Source of the DNA: Gossypium raimondii
Taxonomy: Eukaryota; Streptophyta; Magnoliopsida; Malvales; Malvaceae
Length of the DNA stretch: 64,000 bases
Assembly: GCF_025698545.1 (NCBI RefSeq)
Contig: NC_068569.1
Location: forward strand, 17,360,001 to 17,424,000
Direction of reading: 5' to 3'
Of the stretch, positions 37,201-51,500 are shown one piece after another (within the stretch, counting starts at the first letter, position 1; every line of letters starts with the position of its first letter). Under the pieces are notes generated by a model. That model ran no database searches and was not told the origin of the DNA. It saw only the letters and a program-made list of their open reading frames with translations. A program made the translations under genes and the position numbers.

Positions 37201-37284
37201 ACTTTGGAAAGAAATTTTGACTTGAGCTCAATCTAATTTTATCACAAATGCCATTTGTAGGATGTAAGCAATGTGTATTGCCAT
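28206..37284. other. Long gene-free AT-rich intergenic region
   Basis: About 9 kb with no supported protein gene. It is dominated by AT-rich decayed sequence. Slightly richer patches are at 31790-32340 and 32300-33500 (cacgtgac at 32315, pyrimidine tracts, no stable reading frame) and 34380-34800. The plastid-like patch is listed separately. A (TA)n run is at 33541-33556. Confidence 0.5.
35830..35975. other. Possible plastid-derived (NUPT) patch
   Basis: The stretch from attgaaaaagagatctaact through ccttcggaaatggtaagatc to gatccatatcatcttgac reads like plastid intergenic sequence that I recall without being able to name the locus. A 122-codon frame (35530-35898) partly overlaps it but matches no family and looks accidental. 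Confidence 0.3.
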
Positions 37285-37303
37285 TAGACCTGTTCATGGA
37301 TCA

Positions 37304-37831
37304 TGTAATACCCCGAAAATTTTTACAGTAAGATATTATCTTTGATATAGTAAAGAAATAAAGTGACAAAAAGGAGAATTTTGAGTTATGAAAACATTGG
37401 GAATTATATTATGACATATTAATTAAAGAAAGGATTAAATTGCAAAAGTGAGAAAAGTTTTGTTATCCAAGAGTAAATACTCAAAATTTGAGGGGTTAAA
37501 GTGTAAATATGAAAAATTTGGAGGACCAATAGTGTAAATATTTTAAGGGTGGAATAATCTAGAAACTAAGGAAAATTGATGAATTGGGACCAAATTGAAA
37601 AGATGAAGAATTAAGAGGACTAAATCGTAATTTTACCAAATTAAGTGATGACTCAAGGATGGAATTTTAAAAGATCTAAAGGAAAAATGGTCAATTAGAA
37701 GAAAGAGAAATCTATAAAATAATGATGATGTTGGAGATATTTTAGATCAAATAAATAAATAAATATTAGTTTATTGATATTTTAATTTGATTTTTAAATG
37801 ACATTTTATCATTTTATTATTATTTTATTTA

Positions 37832-37889
<58 letters not shown>

Positions 37890-40438
37890 AAGAAAAGATG
37901 AAGAATCATCTTCCTTCCCACGCATTTCACGTTAAAGAGAAGAGAAGAAAGAAAGTTTTACTTTCTTTACAATTTGGTACTTTCACCAAAAATTTACCAT
38001 TTTCACTTAAAAATCAAAAGAATTTTTATAACTACCAAGAGAGAAAAATGTTAAGGAGACTATGGGGAGCTAGAATATCAAGTTAGATTCGAGAAATAGA
38101 AGCTGGAGGAGAGAGAAAATCAAGTTAAAGATTGAAATCAATAGAGCAAGGTAAGAACATCAAGATTTCAATATATTTTAAGTTTGATATTATTGAAAAG
38201 TATGAAATTGATGTTAATGTAGGGTTTTATTATATAAGGTTCTATGTTCTTTATATGTTAGTGAAGGAAACAAGAGGAATTGATAGAAAATATTGTAGAG
38301 AAAGGAAAGGAGGGTGTTATAAATTTGATTATCAACATCTTGCACTAAAACAGTTTTGGACAACAGCAGTAGGTTAAATTTGAAAAATCACCATAAATCG
38401 TGAAAATTGAATTAGAGGATGGAAAAATATTTCATTAAATATTATTGAGTCTAGTTTCTAATAGAAGAAACGGTGTAAGTAATGGAATTGTAAATCATGA
38501 GATATAATGAATTTTGTTAGATAAGGTCAGAATGAATTCGGGTTCCCCTGTTATGACTTGGAAAAATAATTAAAATTGTATAAAAATAATTTTGGGTTAT
38601 AATTTATATATTTAAAATCCTTAATGAGTCTATTTTCAATAGAAACAAACGGGACATCATCCAAATTCTATACAAATAGATAATTAATTTTTAGTGAAGA
38701 GGGGTCGAAACTGTCGAACAGTGAAATAGGGGAAACTTTAAAAAATAAACTGTACATATTGGCTGAACCAAAAATTCTGAAAATTTTATGGTAAGAATAT
38801 ATGTGAGTATAGTTTTAGGGAAAATTAACGGGTCTTAATTTGGAGCTCTGTAGCTCGAGATATAAATAAATTAGTGACTCTGACATAGACAAACAGCTTG
38901 AATTTACATACAGGAAAATAATAATAGTATGGATAATGTTGTTTAAATGTGTTATACACATTAAGGATGTGGAATGGAGAGGAGGAGGAGGAAAATTGAG
39001 AAATATATGAATGATTTGTGTATAATTGGTCATATGCTTGATTATAATTGATAAATGATGAAATAGAAATGATGCTTATATTTGTGCATTATTGGTCATG
39101 GTTTAAGCTCATGTGTGAAAATAAAGTTCCATAGTATATGTTTATGGTATATTCGGTATATGATTTGGCATGAAATAATGTCATGAATGGTTTATAAATT
39201 AACACATGTTGGTAAGCGTGATACATGAACAAATGTTGTGCTCATCCATGCTTATAATGCTTATGCTATATGTGTATTTGGCCAACATATTTGGTGTACA
39301 TGCTTAGGCTTTGGCCAAGTAGTGGTTGGATTATGCCACGTTAAATTTATAAGTTATGCATTGAAATGGTAAGTGCCTAATTGGAAATATGCTTGTGATC
39401 ATGAAAAGGGTGGTAAGGTTTAAATTATGTAATCTCTAGTGAAATGGTTTATCATGTGGTTAGTTCCAAAAAGAGTTATATTTAAATACACTAGCTTGCG
39501 ACTATGGTTGAATGATATGTTTATATCTTGTGTGTTGTGCATAGGAAACGAGAGTGGAAAGATAATGAAATAGTAAGTTCATATGGCTGAAATTTAATCA
39601 TTAAATGTTAATTTCATGAATTATATAATGTATGATGAGATATATTTGTTGATGATTTGAGAATAAAATAACAATGCGAAAACCGAATAAATGATCAAAT
39701 TGAGCAGAACGTCGGATTTGAGTACTTCTGATCGGTGACAAGTGATGAGTGGGAGCTTTAGCTACACTTATCTTATCAGGGACAAGTGACAAGTGATAAA
39801 TGTGATCCGTGTAAGACCATGACAGGGCTATGGCTTCGGAAAGTGCTAAGTGATCATACGCAAGACCATAGTTATACTATGGCAAAGTGGAAGTGAAGTA
39901 CTCAATTTTCCATAACCGTTCCCTAATTTGATTAAGGATGGTAAGTGACAAATGGGCCCAAAAGAATTATAGTAAATGGATAAGTGGTAGTGAATTTATA
40001 CCAGGATGATGAGTTGAGTTGATGTTGTTATTTAAGCTAAAGTGATATTTTCATTGCAAACTTGAGAATTTCATAAATATGTTAATGAATTGTATAATCA
40101 ATAAATGTTGAGTTAAATGATAAACACGTATTAGTATTGAACTTAAAGATTTGAATTGTGAACATGAGAAATTTGTGAATTGAATGAAATGGAAATGAAG
40201 CATTGAATTATTAAGACTTGTGAATTGCATGAATATGTATCGGGTCTCGTAGGTCCTATTTATTATGAATATAATATTTTGAGGATATATTATGAAGAAT
40301 TATAAAATCATGTTAATAATTTGAAAGTTTTAATTTAGATGAAGTTTTATAACTCGGTTAAATACGTTTACAAGTGTATGTGTTCTGGTAATGCCTCGTA
40401 TCATATTCTGGTGTCGAATACGGGTAAGGGGTGTTACA
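37304..40438. mobile_element. Solo LTR of a Gypsy-type retrotransposon (3135 bp)
   Basis: It begins TGTAATACCCCG and ends GGTAAGGGGTGTTACA, with inverted TGTAA/TTACA tips. It is flanked by perfect 5-bp target duplications, gatca at 37299-37303 and 40439-40443. No internal region follows, so this is a recombination product. A (TA)n run at 37833-37885 is followed by purine-rich sequence, which may mark the U3 promoter and R start. Its 3' end is related to that of the solo LTR at 48503-51807. Confidence 0.93.
37833..37885. repeat. (TA)n microsatellite in the solo LTR
   Basis: An uninterrupted TA run of 53 bp inside the LTR, followed by a purine-rich stretch (gaagaaaagatgaagaa). Confidence 0.95.
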
Positions 40439-40931
40439 GATCAGGCTATTCGTCCAGGTTTGAAGGTCCGTTCGAAATTTGGGAAGATTTGGGCAAAAAT
40501 ATTAGGCCCGAAAAATGGATATGGACAAAAAAGTTAGGCCTATTTAAAATATGGGCTGGGCTCAGGCTTGAACATTCAAGGCTTAAGTCCGATTCGACTC
40601 AACTTATATTATTTTTATATATTATGTAATTTAGAACACATTAAAAAAAATGAACCTATACTAAATATATAATACTGCCCTAATGTAAAATTTAAAATAA
40701 TATTAAGATGACTATAAAAAGTTTTAATAAATAAAACATGTATAAAATTATTAAATATTAAATAAAAAAATTTAAAAAATAATATGGAGGGGTCTAAAAT
40801 GGGCTTGGGCTAATATTTTGCAAATATGGATGAGTTTAGGCAAAATTTTAAACTAATATTTCGGGCCAAGCCAGGCTTGGAGCAAAAAATATGTTAAATT
40901 CATGCTCTAGCCCGACCCATAAATACCTCTA

Positions 40932-43445
40932 GTTATTATGTTGAGATAGTTTAAGAGGGAAGAATGGTAATTAGGTGGTAAGAAATAGATTTATTCAATT
41001 AAAATTTAGTGAGGTATTTAATTAAGATATATTAATTTTATATATAACATTGGATAACTTTATAAATAAGTTTTGTCCTTTAAAGTATTATTTGTTTTCA
41101 ACGCTGATGGTCTCTATTATTGTTATTGTTATTTTTCATGGAATTGAGATAAAATTATGAAGTTAATTTATTATTTTTCGGGAGGGGGTTTTTGCAGTGT
41201 AATGAGGGAGTATGGGAGCCCAGTGCATATGGGCATTCGCCTAACGGTCATTAGGTTCTTGGGGGCCCAGTCTTTTATTGTGGAAGTCATTCTAATTTCC
41301 CATTTATTGGGGTCTTTCACTCCTTAAGACCACAATGAATTGGCATCAAAACAATGTCTGGGATGTTCATATTTTGTGACCAACAGCAACAGATTTAGAA
41401 GGTATTGAAATTGATGCTTCAGAGGCATTGGAGCTTGCGCTATAGGACCTTCTTTGAAGCTCATATTAAAAGAGTACGTTGTAGCATTCCGGGAATATTG
41501 ACTTGGATAATAAAAATTGATCATGGACCTCATATGGAGAATCAGCAAGGACAGAGGACCACAATGTGTAGTTTCTGAATCAGAGTTTTTTTCACTTTTC
41601 AACGAATAAAGCATGGTGTTTTTCGTAAGGGTGATGCCTCCACCCTTTCATTTCCACGATGTTATGGCGCACTGCCCATATTTTAATTTTGTTTTGGGTC
41701 CATACGCACTCCGTATATTTTTTAGCAGATGATTCGACTGCGTTGGTCCCTAGTCACCCACATCCTTGCCAATGTTTTCCTTCTTTTAAGGGGTCACCAT
41801 CTTATTCTATGCCATACCTGAGTGGTCGCTCTGTTTACCAACTTGAGATTCCTTTCATGGTTTTTCCCATTTTGTTATTTGTTTTAAGTGCTGAACTGGT
41901 TGTATTCTACAATCTACGCAACTATGGCAGTTTGGGATAATCCTAAGCCATCGTGTTGATTATAGAGGCTAAACCTTGAGGAAAATGGTTGCCTTTTGGC
42001 GTTAACTTTAGACAATTACAACACTGGATTATCCTTTTATATATACCTTTTTCAAAATGGGAGAAATTACAAAAATAAATCCAAGCTATTCATTTGTGGG
42101 GCCCAAAAGCCACATCAACATGCCACCGGGTCAAATTCCCAGATGTTGCAGGTGGACCATGGATTTCAATTTCATGTAATTTTATTTTTCTTTCAAGAAG
42201 AACATTGTGAAAGCAAGCAGACGGTTACACGAAACTCATTAATCATCGGAAAACATGTTGGAGTTTTCTTCCTTCAATTACATCATATTCTAAAGTTTGG
42301 GGCGTGGGGAAAACAAAAGATGCATGGAATGGGGGGATCCACATCCTAATGGAATAGTGTGGTCCAGCTGCTTTACAATCATAAATTCGGTGAGCCAGCT
42401 ACATCTTATGAACCCGCAAAATGGAATGGAGACCCCCCATGTGCTTCCCAGCTACCCCAACAACGTCATTTCTGGGTTATCTACTCTTGCTTTTCAACTC
42501 GTTTATATTAGTCCTCCCTTGATAAGGAAATTGACATTTTTAAGTATGATTTCCAATTTAAACTCTATAAATGGAGAGAATATTCTTAATAAAAAAACAT
42601 TTCTTTTAACATGGTAATAAAAATCAATATAACTACAGAGTTCATGGGTACTGTTTTTTTAACCAGAACAAAGAAGTAAGTAAATCAATAGCCTACGTTA
42701 CTACACTGCCATTTGTAGGTAGCCGAGAAATGAAAAAGACTCTTCCTTTATTTACACCCTCAGGATATTCTTGGTATAATAAAATTAGATGACAAGTACT
42801 TGATATGAAAACAAATTAATCTATACAAAAATTATCATTTCTAAAAATTATTTACAAAATACAATATTTTTATAATACCAAAAATGACATAATTTGATGA
42901 GATATATGTCATCCAAAAGTAAATTATAAAAGTTGCTTTTGATCGTGAAATGATGGTTGGGGTGGGGTTAATGTAAAGAGTAAAGGAGATAGTTGTCCAA
43001 ATATGACAATAAGGATATGAAGTTTCCTTGACTTTTCCTGGATTTGGTGAATCAAATGGTGATGGAAGGGATCATCCATTTTACACCCTCAACCGAAACT
43101 GTAACTACATCCTGTTTTAAGTTTAAAGTTTGAACAACAATTTTTTTCCTTCTTTTTCTTACAAAAGAATTGACAGAAAAACAAAAGAATCAAAAAAAGA
43201 AAAAAGGAAAACCTTACATACACTGAACAGTATCACAAATTTCCAGTGTTGCCTATGTTCAAAATGGAGGCTATTTATGCTGTCATTGTAACACCATTTT
43301 AACTTACACTGGGTGTAATTAGGGCCAGAATCTAGAGGGTAGAAGATGATGAAAATCACTCTCAGACCAATTCAAAGTCTCACGTTTGAGTTCCGTGTGT
43401 CTCCGCCGGCATCAGCCGTATTTGTATCAGCCCCTAATCTGTCCT
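40932..43445. other. Spacer downstream of CSLC; unrecognised compositional island at 41200-42500
   Basis: From about 41200 to 42500 the base composition is less AT-rich and frames of 90-117 codons occur on both strands (41324-41614 minus, 41659-41940 plus, 41996-42349 plus). None resembles a known family, and they overlap in competing frames. It may be a decayed gene or organelle-derived DNA. The part from about 43000 holds the CSLC 3' flank. Confidence 0.45.
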
Positions 43446-45962
43446 TTACAGAACCTGCTCGCCAATCAAGTCTAGACCAACCAGAAGGAAGGATATCCCT
43501 TGAAACAGCAAGAAATAGAAATGGATACCCTGTGCAGACAGTAAGCTCCTAGCTGAAGCTGTTAGGAGGAGGAACGCCAGAGAGAGCTCCTTCGTGTATA
43601 TTCTATTATGCTTCTTTTTACGAGCCTTTTGTTCCTGTTCTTGCTGGAGATCAGCTTTCATTTCCTCAAGATTGGGTTCTGATCCAACCCGATGGTGTTT
43701 TGGCTTTTTCTCAACCAATGAAACAAGATCACCCTCCGAAGATCGTCCGGACTTTTTCGTAACGACCCACTCGTATGCACTGCCGAGTTGGAAAAGACCA
43801 GATATCATAGCATTGAACTTGGTCACCGACATGGTATTCTCGAAAAGAAGGTAAGGAACAATGAACGGGAAGGATTTTGGTGCCGGAAGGATGTTAAGGA
43901 ACGACATTGTAGCAGGGATGTAACAGACAACCCATGCAGGAAGCTCAGCCTCTGGAATGAACATGGTCATTGGGAGAATAATGCAGAAAAGAGTGAATGA
44001 ATAAAACGGTAGAATCAGTTTCCGGAGTAGAAAGAACAGAAAGATCAAATTGAATTTCTTCCATACACTTATCTGCATTAACGACATACAAGAACAAAGA
44101 TAGGAATCAGAATTCAACAAAATAGAACAATTGCTGGTTAACCAAAACAAGCTTTGGAAAAAGCATTCACCTTAGCACGGATAATATCCGGCAAACAGAG
44201 ACGAAACAACTGCATAGGACCAGAATGCCATCTATGCTGTTGTTTTCTATAAGCTTCATAGGATTCAGGAACTTCACATTGACACTGGTAAACAACAGAT
44301 GATAGAAAAACAACAAACATTAACTTCCAAGAAAGTGAATGGCTGCTAAATTCAACTAGCAATATCACAGATTAAACTCGAGCCATACCTCAACATCATT
44401 GAGAAAAACGAACTTCCATCCTTTAAGATGAGCTCGGACAGCAATATCCATGTCCTCAACCGTTGTCCTCTCCAACCACCCACCGGACTCCTCCAAAGCC
44501 TTAATCCTCCAAACTCCAGCAGTCCCGTTAAACCCAAAGAAGTTAAGGAAAATACCATTCACTTGTTGCTCTACCTCAAAGTGAAATGCCAAATTTATGT
44601 TTTGAAGTCTGGTTAGTAAATTCTCATCCTTGTTAACAAACGACCACCTTGCCTGAACCAATCCTACATCCTCATTGTCCTGTAATGCATATAACCAATA
44701 TTGAATTTCACTTCAACTGATCCTAAACATGCTAAATGGTGCTTGAATTCACTAAATTGAATCAAACTAGAAAGAGAATTAAGTTAATTTTAGTTACCTT
44801 AAAGTGGGGTACGGTTCGTTTAAGAAAATCGGGGGTGGGCTGAAAATCAGCATCGAAAATGGCGACAAATTCACAGTCTTTAACATAACTACAACCCATG
44901 GCGGACTTAAGGTTCCCAGCTTTGTAGCCATCTCTAATTATACGGTGCCGATATACAATGTTGGCACCTTCTTGTTGCCATTTATGCACCTCCTCTTTAA
45001 TAAGCAGCTGAGTGGTTGGATCATCAGAATCATCCAAAATTTGAATCAAGATTTTGGATTTTGGCCAGTCCAAATTACAAACAGCACCAATAGACTGTTG
45101 GTAAACCTGCAAAACAATAAAACGAAATGCTAAAACTAAACCATGATTACAGAATGGGTTTGTTTTAATGATTAAAAAAGTGACTTTTTTTTTTTGCTTT
45201 TTGTTTTACCTCTTTTTCGTTACACATAGGGATCTGAACGAGGACCATTGGGAAGAAACCATTTTCCCCAGATTCAAGATCTGCAACAGCGTCTTGTTTG
45301 GGGATTGGCTTGATCTTTTTTAAACGGATCCAAAAGCAACCCAAACAGAGGATTAACCTATCCAAGCTTTGGATAAGGAAGAGAACAATGCAGAAATTTG
45401 AGAGGAACTGAAGAGGGGGAGCCAGATACTCCACCCGAATCAATACCCAACGAGTGTATACCCAGTCGAACACGTCTCTAACACCGTAAGGCGAAGTGAA
45501 AACGTACTGCAACTGAAGCTTTGGGGCATCAAAATGCCAGCCTTTGAAGTACGCGGCTATCTCGAAACCCAGTAACAACAAAGATAACCACAGGAACACT
45601 TTGATGCAGTTATAAAACCTAGTTTTAACGGTTTTGTTTTCGTTGGAGGAAGTACTGTCGGCGTCGGTTCGACCGGAGGCGACCCGAAGACGGATGGCTG
45701 AACCGAGACTGAAAAATGCGGAGCCAATGGAAGTCAAGCAGCCAGCAGCACGGTGGGCTTTTAAGAGGAGTACCCAAGTGAGTTGTTTGGCGTTTTTGCC
45801 GCGCGCTTTTTCTCGAGAACCGGTCGGGGTGTTGCCGACGAGGAAATCGTCTTCGGATGGACCTTCAAGCTCGAACATTGACCAGTTTGGGTTTTCCATT
45901 TTGACAACAACCGGTGTACCTTTATGGCTGCCTTTTGCCCATAAATCAAAAGACGGCGCCAT
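43446..45962 (-). CDS. CSLC12: CSLC12-like xyloglucan beta-1,4-glucan synthase, five exons
   Basis: Exons 45962-45210, 45106-44798, 44679-44389, 44284-44171 and 44072-43446, all GT-AG and phase 0, give 697 residues, the usual CSLC length. It is a Golgi glycosyltransferase of family GT2 that makes the glucan backbone of xyloglucan from UDP-glucose. The GT2 signatures are intact: DDSDD (276-280), DAD (336-338), ED in TTVEDMD (429-430) and QQHRW (466-470). Two hydrophobic segments precede the catalytic loop (about 120-140 and 185-215) and several follow it ([20 protein letters not shown] onward, and [20 protein letters not shown] near the end). The opening [11 protein letters not shown] and the tail GLDLIGEQV closely match CSLC12. 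CSLC proteins act with xyloglucan xylosyltransferases. No break is seen. Confidence 0.95.
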
Positions 45963-48502
45963 TGTTGGGTTTTTTTTCTTTTTGAAATCCTTAGAACTTG
46001 TCTGTTCGGTTTGATCTTGAGGGGTGGAAAATTAAAATCGTACGAGGAAAAAAAGAAGAAGAGCTAAAAGTGAAACAGCATTATCAGAAATTTAAAAAAA
46101 AAAAAGAAAAAAAAACAAAGAACAAAAGAATAGGAGTTTTGCTAAAAGCAAAGAACAGCAATCAAACTTAAAGGGGAAAACAAGGTTTTGAAGAAGAGCA
46201 GAGAAGTGTGAGGGACAGATATAGAGGAAAGAGCTTGTGAGAGTTGAGACCAGAGGGTGGGAAATGAAGGAAGGTCCAAAATGCTCATCTCATTCAATTA
46301 AAGGCTTACAGCTTGCAAAAAGGAGGTGGCTTTAAAAAAAAACCAAAAATTTTATGAGGGTAAAGGGAAAGAGCGATTTGGGAAAAAGATGGTAACAGCT
46401 CAACACGTCTTTGATTTTGATTTTCAAAAAAGAAAAGAGAAAAAAAAAACCCCATAAAACACGACAGCACGTTGTCAGTCAATATCAACGATTCAAATCG
46501 GACAAAACAGGATTTTAATTTTACCCTAAACCAAATCTTAAAGATTTTAAACGCTAAATTACGGAAAGACGGCAATTAAGGAAAGGGATTAATGCATGAT
46601 GATTATGTTCATAACTAGGAAAGAAAATCATGGGACGAATTTCAGTGTGCCGTAAAGAAAATGAATAGATTTCCCTCACGTGTAAAAATGCTAATCTTGT
46701 TCCAAAAATATCCAAAATATTATACCTTCCACTAAAATGATTACACAGGCCGAGCTCCAGAAAGTTCAAAGTTGTTTCTAATTTTTAAAGATGAGTTTAG
46801 ATAGACGGTGTATTTTAAAAAAAAAAATTTAGATAGACGGTATATTTATCTGCGATTAGTATAAAAACAACATCCTAACAAGCAAAATGTGCTCCATGGG
46901 TGAAAAAGGAAGAACAATGGATAATGCAGTTGGATTTTTGGGACATCAATTCAATTTCCTTTTCCTTTATTAACTTTAATGAGTAGTTTTATAAAATTAA
47001 TATTTATTTTATTGTATTGACTAAAACTAGCAGTAAAAAGAAATTTGTTTTTCGTAATTGAAAGAGAACAGTTCAAACAGTAATAAAAGTAAGAAAGAAG
47101 AAAGTAGCGTGTCAATTAAAATTCATTCCAACCATTTTTTCTTTTTGGTGGATTCATTCAAACCATTTTAAATCCATATTTGCAGTAATCAGTAAAATAT
47201 ATATATATATATATAAATTTGATAAATCCCAAAATCACCTTTCCTTTTTCATTCATAGTGAGATGGTAAGAAAATTATTTTTAAAATGTTTGTTGATTTA
47301 AATATTTTAGTTAATTGAATTATATAAAACTTATGTAAAATAAACTTTTTATTGTCAAATTTGGAAAAGATTTTACCATTAAAATTAAAATGCAACAAAT
47401 TTAATAGGACCGAGGAAGTATGATAATTTATTAATGATAACAAATTAAAGTTGTTAATGTCGTACGGGTGCACGTACTGTTTTCGCCTTAGTATTGGTAC
47501 CACCAATATCAACTTGTTTTTGTGTACTGTTTTGAATTTATCATTGTTTTTAAATATTTTTTCATATAACATATTTATATTCTAGTTTTTCATTTATTGA
47601 TAAATTATATATACATTTAAATATTGGATTAGTATTTGGTACTAGTTGGTACAGTAGTACTGCACTTTTTAATTCCACGAGTAATTTTAAAAAAATTAAA
47701 TATTTATTTTTTAATATTTTACTATACTCTTATAGGATACTTATCAACCCTTAAGTCTATTTGTAGAGTCTAAAAACTCCATTGACAAATTATCAAATAT
47801 TATTCCTTTTAAACATTTTTCATATATATATATATGAAAAAATTCATTATAACAATTTTACAAAATAATTTAATGACATTTAATTATTAACAGGTAAAAA
47901 AGTAAATCATATATATCACATGTATTCTTTCTATATATATTAAGATTCTGAATCATTAATTATACATCTACATATTATAATAGTTTCATCTTTCAAATTT
48001 TCTTCTTCATAATTAAAGCATAAAATATATTTATATATAAATATATTATATTTCAAAAATTTATACACACAATCAAAATGCAGAGAGTAAAAAACTAGTA
48101 TATATATACATAATTTGTCGTTTTATTCTGTAGTTGTTGAGTTATGTTATTTATATTTTAATAATTTGTAATGAATATTTGGATTTGAATCAACTTAGAT
48201 ATTTATTTGTTCATATTTACTCTAAATATGCATATTTTTATTTTGTAATATTCTTTATAAAAATATTAGTCTTAAGAATTTTTTAACTTTTCTACACACT
48301 TATCCATGTGATATTAGCTTTTCATTGCTTTTGTTAGTTACATTTGTTGAAGAATATGAACATCACATATATAATAATAATTACATGTTATTATTTACTA
48401 TCATAAAATATTAGTCTAAATTAAAAGTGATTTAATTTGATTAAGGTTTATTGGGCTTTAGTTTTTAAATAAAGTATGGGTCAAATATGTATAGATACTC
48501 TA
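45963..48502. other. CSLC promoter/leader and AT-rich spacer
   Basis: The first roughly 300 bp are the likely CSLC leader and promoter (A- and purine-rich on the plus strand, pyrimidine-rich on the coding strand). The remainder is AT-rich, with TA runs at 47195-47214 and 47823-47836. No gene is supported. Confidence 0.6.
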
Positions 48503-51500
48503 TGTAATGTTTCCAATTTTCAGTAGTGTCGAACAATGATTTGAGATCACTAAATTCGATAAAAAATTAGAAAAATTTATTAATTAATAATTATAAGTTA
48601 AGCGTGATTTTAGAAATATTTTTGAATTATTAAATTTTGTGATTTAAAAGAAATTATTAGGTAAATTGGGTCAAAAATGAGGTATCGAGACATCAATATT
48701 ATAAAATGAGCCGTAAATATTTTTATAAATATTTACGGAGTGTCATTAGGTAGTATTAAAGTTTTGTTAAGAAATTTTAATGTTCCGATGGTTAATTGAT
48801 TAAAAGGTCGAATTAAAAAGTATTCACGGAATTCGTTCCTATAATCGGACTCGTAAATATTTATTACAAATATTTACAATGTTAGTTGTGTAGTTAATTA
48901 AGTTTTAATTAAGTGAATTTGTCTAAATTGTGGTTAATTATGAAAAGGATTAAATTGCAATAGAGATAAAAGCTTAATTGTAGATTAAAGAAAAGTTAAA
49001 AGGACCAAATAGGAATTATGCCTTTTCTAAAGTTGAGGCGATTTAACCTTAAAAATCTAAGATATTTTTAATTTAAAATATATATTATATTATATATACG
49101 TAATTAATGATTATGTTTTTATATTGTATTATTATTAATATATTATATTATATTATATTATATTACATATATATATATATAACAGAAGAAAGCATAGAAA
49201 TGAGAAAGAAAGAAACAGAGAAGCAAAACGAAAATTGAGAAAGAAAAAGAGAAAGAAGAAAAAGAAAGAGAGCCACGGTTCAGGAGTTTCAAAACTTCCA
49301 AACTCAATTGGTAAGTCAATTTAGTCCCTTTTTCTTATAGTTTTGATATTTTAGAATCCTATAACAAAATACTACTTGATTTAAGTTGAAATTTTGAAAG
49401 TTAGTAAATTTTAAATGTTGTTCATGTAGAATTAATTGATGAATCAGGGGTTAAATTGATTGAATTTAAAGTTAGAAGTTAGTAAAAGGTTGAATTGTAA
49501 AATAAATTATAGGTTTTGAATTAATAGGGATTAAATTGAGAGAATTTCGAAATTAAGGATTTATGGTGAAAATGAAGAGTTAAAATGAGTTTATAGTAAG
49601 AATTAAGAGAGAATATGGAGTTAGATTGGGAAAATAAAATTAGTATTGATAAGAGATTAAATTAGAATTTGGGTAAAGTTTAGGTATAAATAGAAATATT
49701 TTAATGAAATTGTGTATTAATGATTTTTAATTGTTTAATTACGTAGCTAATGCCATGCAAGAGTCGTTGTCCGAGAAAGGAAAGGAGAAGGTGGACAAGG
49801 ATTGACTCGAGAAAAATTTCGGTTAGTATTACCACAATTTGAATTTAATTATTAATTGTTGACATTTAAATTAATATACATGATAAGCAAATTGAGGTAA
49901 GTATCATGATTGAATTGAATAAAAATATATATATACGTATTGATATTTAATGTATTGATAGTAATTGTTAAATTTTGAATAATATGTTTGGTAAATAAAA
50001 ATAAGATGAATGTCGATATTGAATTAAACAATTAAAATATGAATTGAATAAAAGTGAATTAAATTGTGAATATGTGTGAATATGTGAATTGCGTATTGAT
50101 TGAGAGGTGGTTTGAATTGAATCAAAGTATGATTTTATATGAATATCTGAAATATGTATTGGTATTGAATTGTTTATTGAATAGAAAATGGGAAGTGAAT
50201 CTGAATTGAATTGTGATTGAATCGAAAGTGAATATGAAATAGAAAAATGTATTGAATCAAATTGTGATTAAATTGGAATTATTTGAATTGGAAGTATGAG
50301 AAAGTGATTGAATTGAAATGTGATTCGGAAACCCTATTAACTAGTCGGACTGAGTCGGATATAGTTGGCATGCCATAGGATTGGAAGAGTTCAGGGATAC
50401 TTCGACCTCGAGTCGATGAGACACTGAGTGTCATACTGTTACTTCGGATAGATTCGATGAGGTACTTGGTACCAATTTTCTTCGGCTCTGCCGATGAGAC
50501 ACTGGGTGTCACTTTATTGCTTCGAACTATCCGATGACGCACTGGGTGCCATTCTGATGTGTTTGGTTGGATCCGTGTATCCGCCAATGTCCGAGTCAAG
50601 TTAATATGGGTAAATGAATAATTTTGATAATATAAATTTTATTGAATGATCTTGAATATGAATCGAAATGAGATATTAAATAGAGATATGGAAATGAAAT
50701 GTATGAACCATGAATTCAAGAAATGGATAATGATATAGTTCATGAAATGGTTTTGGTAGTATGAGATGATGTAAAATATAAGTAAAGAAAAGCGAATTGA
50801 AATAGCTATTATTGAGAAATGAGAAGTGAAATTAAAATGATTTAAAATAGTGAAATAATATGTGAATTTAATTGAATACAAGTTATTGAAATTTATTTAT
50901 GGATTTAATGAATAAGTTGAGTGTTAAAAGATTATAAGTGTAAATTGATTGTAAATGAACGAATCGAATTAAAAGATAGGTATTATTATTGTTGTTGTTG
51001 AAACAAGAACATTTAATGTATTAAATGTTTATTGAAAGATTAATGGTATAAATTGAATTAAGAGACAGTGTATGAGTTAATTTGAATACAATTTTATAAA
51101 ATTAGTTATTATTATTGAAATATATTGGTCTAAATGTTTAATTTGATTATTAAAAGATTTAAAGTATAAATTGAATATAAATAGAAATGATAATGAATGA
51201 GTTGATAAATTGATTGAATTTGTATGAATTGGAATGAGTTATTAGAATGAGATGTTGAAAAATCCAATAAAAATTTAGATAGTGAAATAAGATATGAATA
51301 TAATTAAATATAATATTGAAATATTGTTTATTGTTATTAATGATCAAGTTGATTTAAAGTATGAGACAATTAACGAATAATTGTAGACAGAAATTAAATG
51401 TATATAATTTATCGATAAATGTTATTAATTTGAATTATGGTAATACCACTAAGTATTCCTATACTCAGCGTACGTTTGTTTCCGTGCGCAGGTTAGTAGA

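Larger units (their letters stand above)
37285..40931. mobile_element. Old MITE (about 0.5 kb) split by a solo LTR
   Basis: The left end tagacctgttcatgga and right end cccataaatacctcta resemble the termini of the MITE at 57423-57578 (tagaggtgtccatggg ... cccatggacacctcta). After removing the LTR and one target copy about 507 bp remain, with aggcccg and gggcttgggc motifs typical of this MITE family. No clear target duplication survives around the outer ends. Confidence 0.6.

Noticed and set aside
45634..46014. 126-codon plus-strand frame
   Set aside because: It is the antisense shadow of CSLC exon 1.
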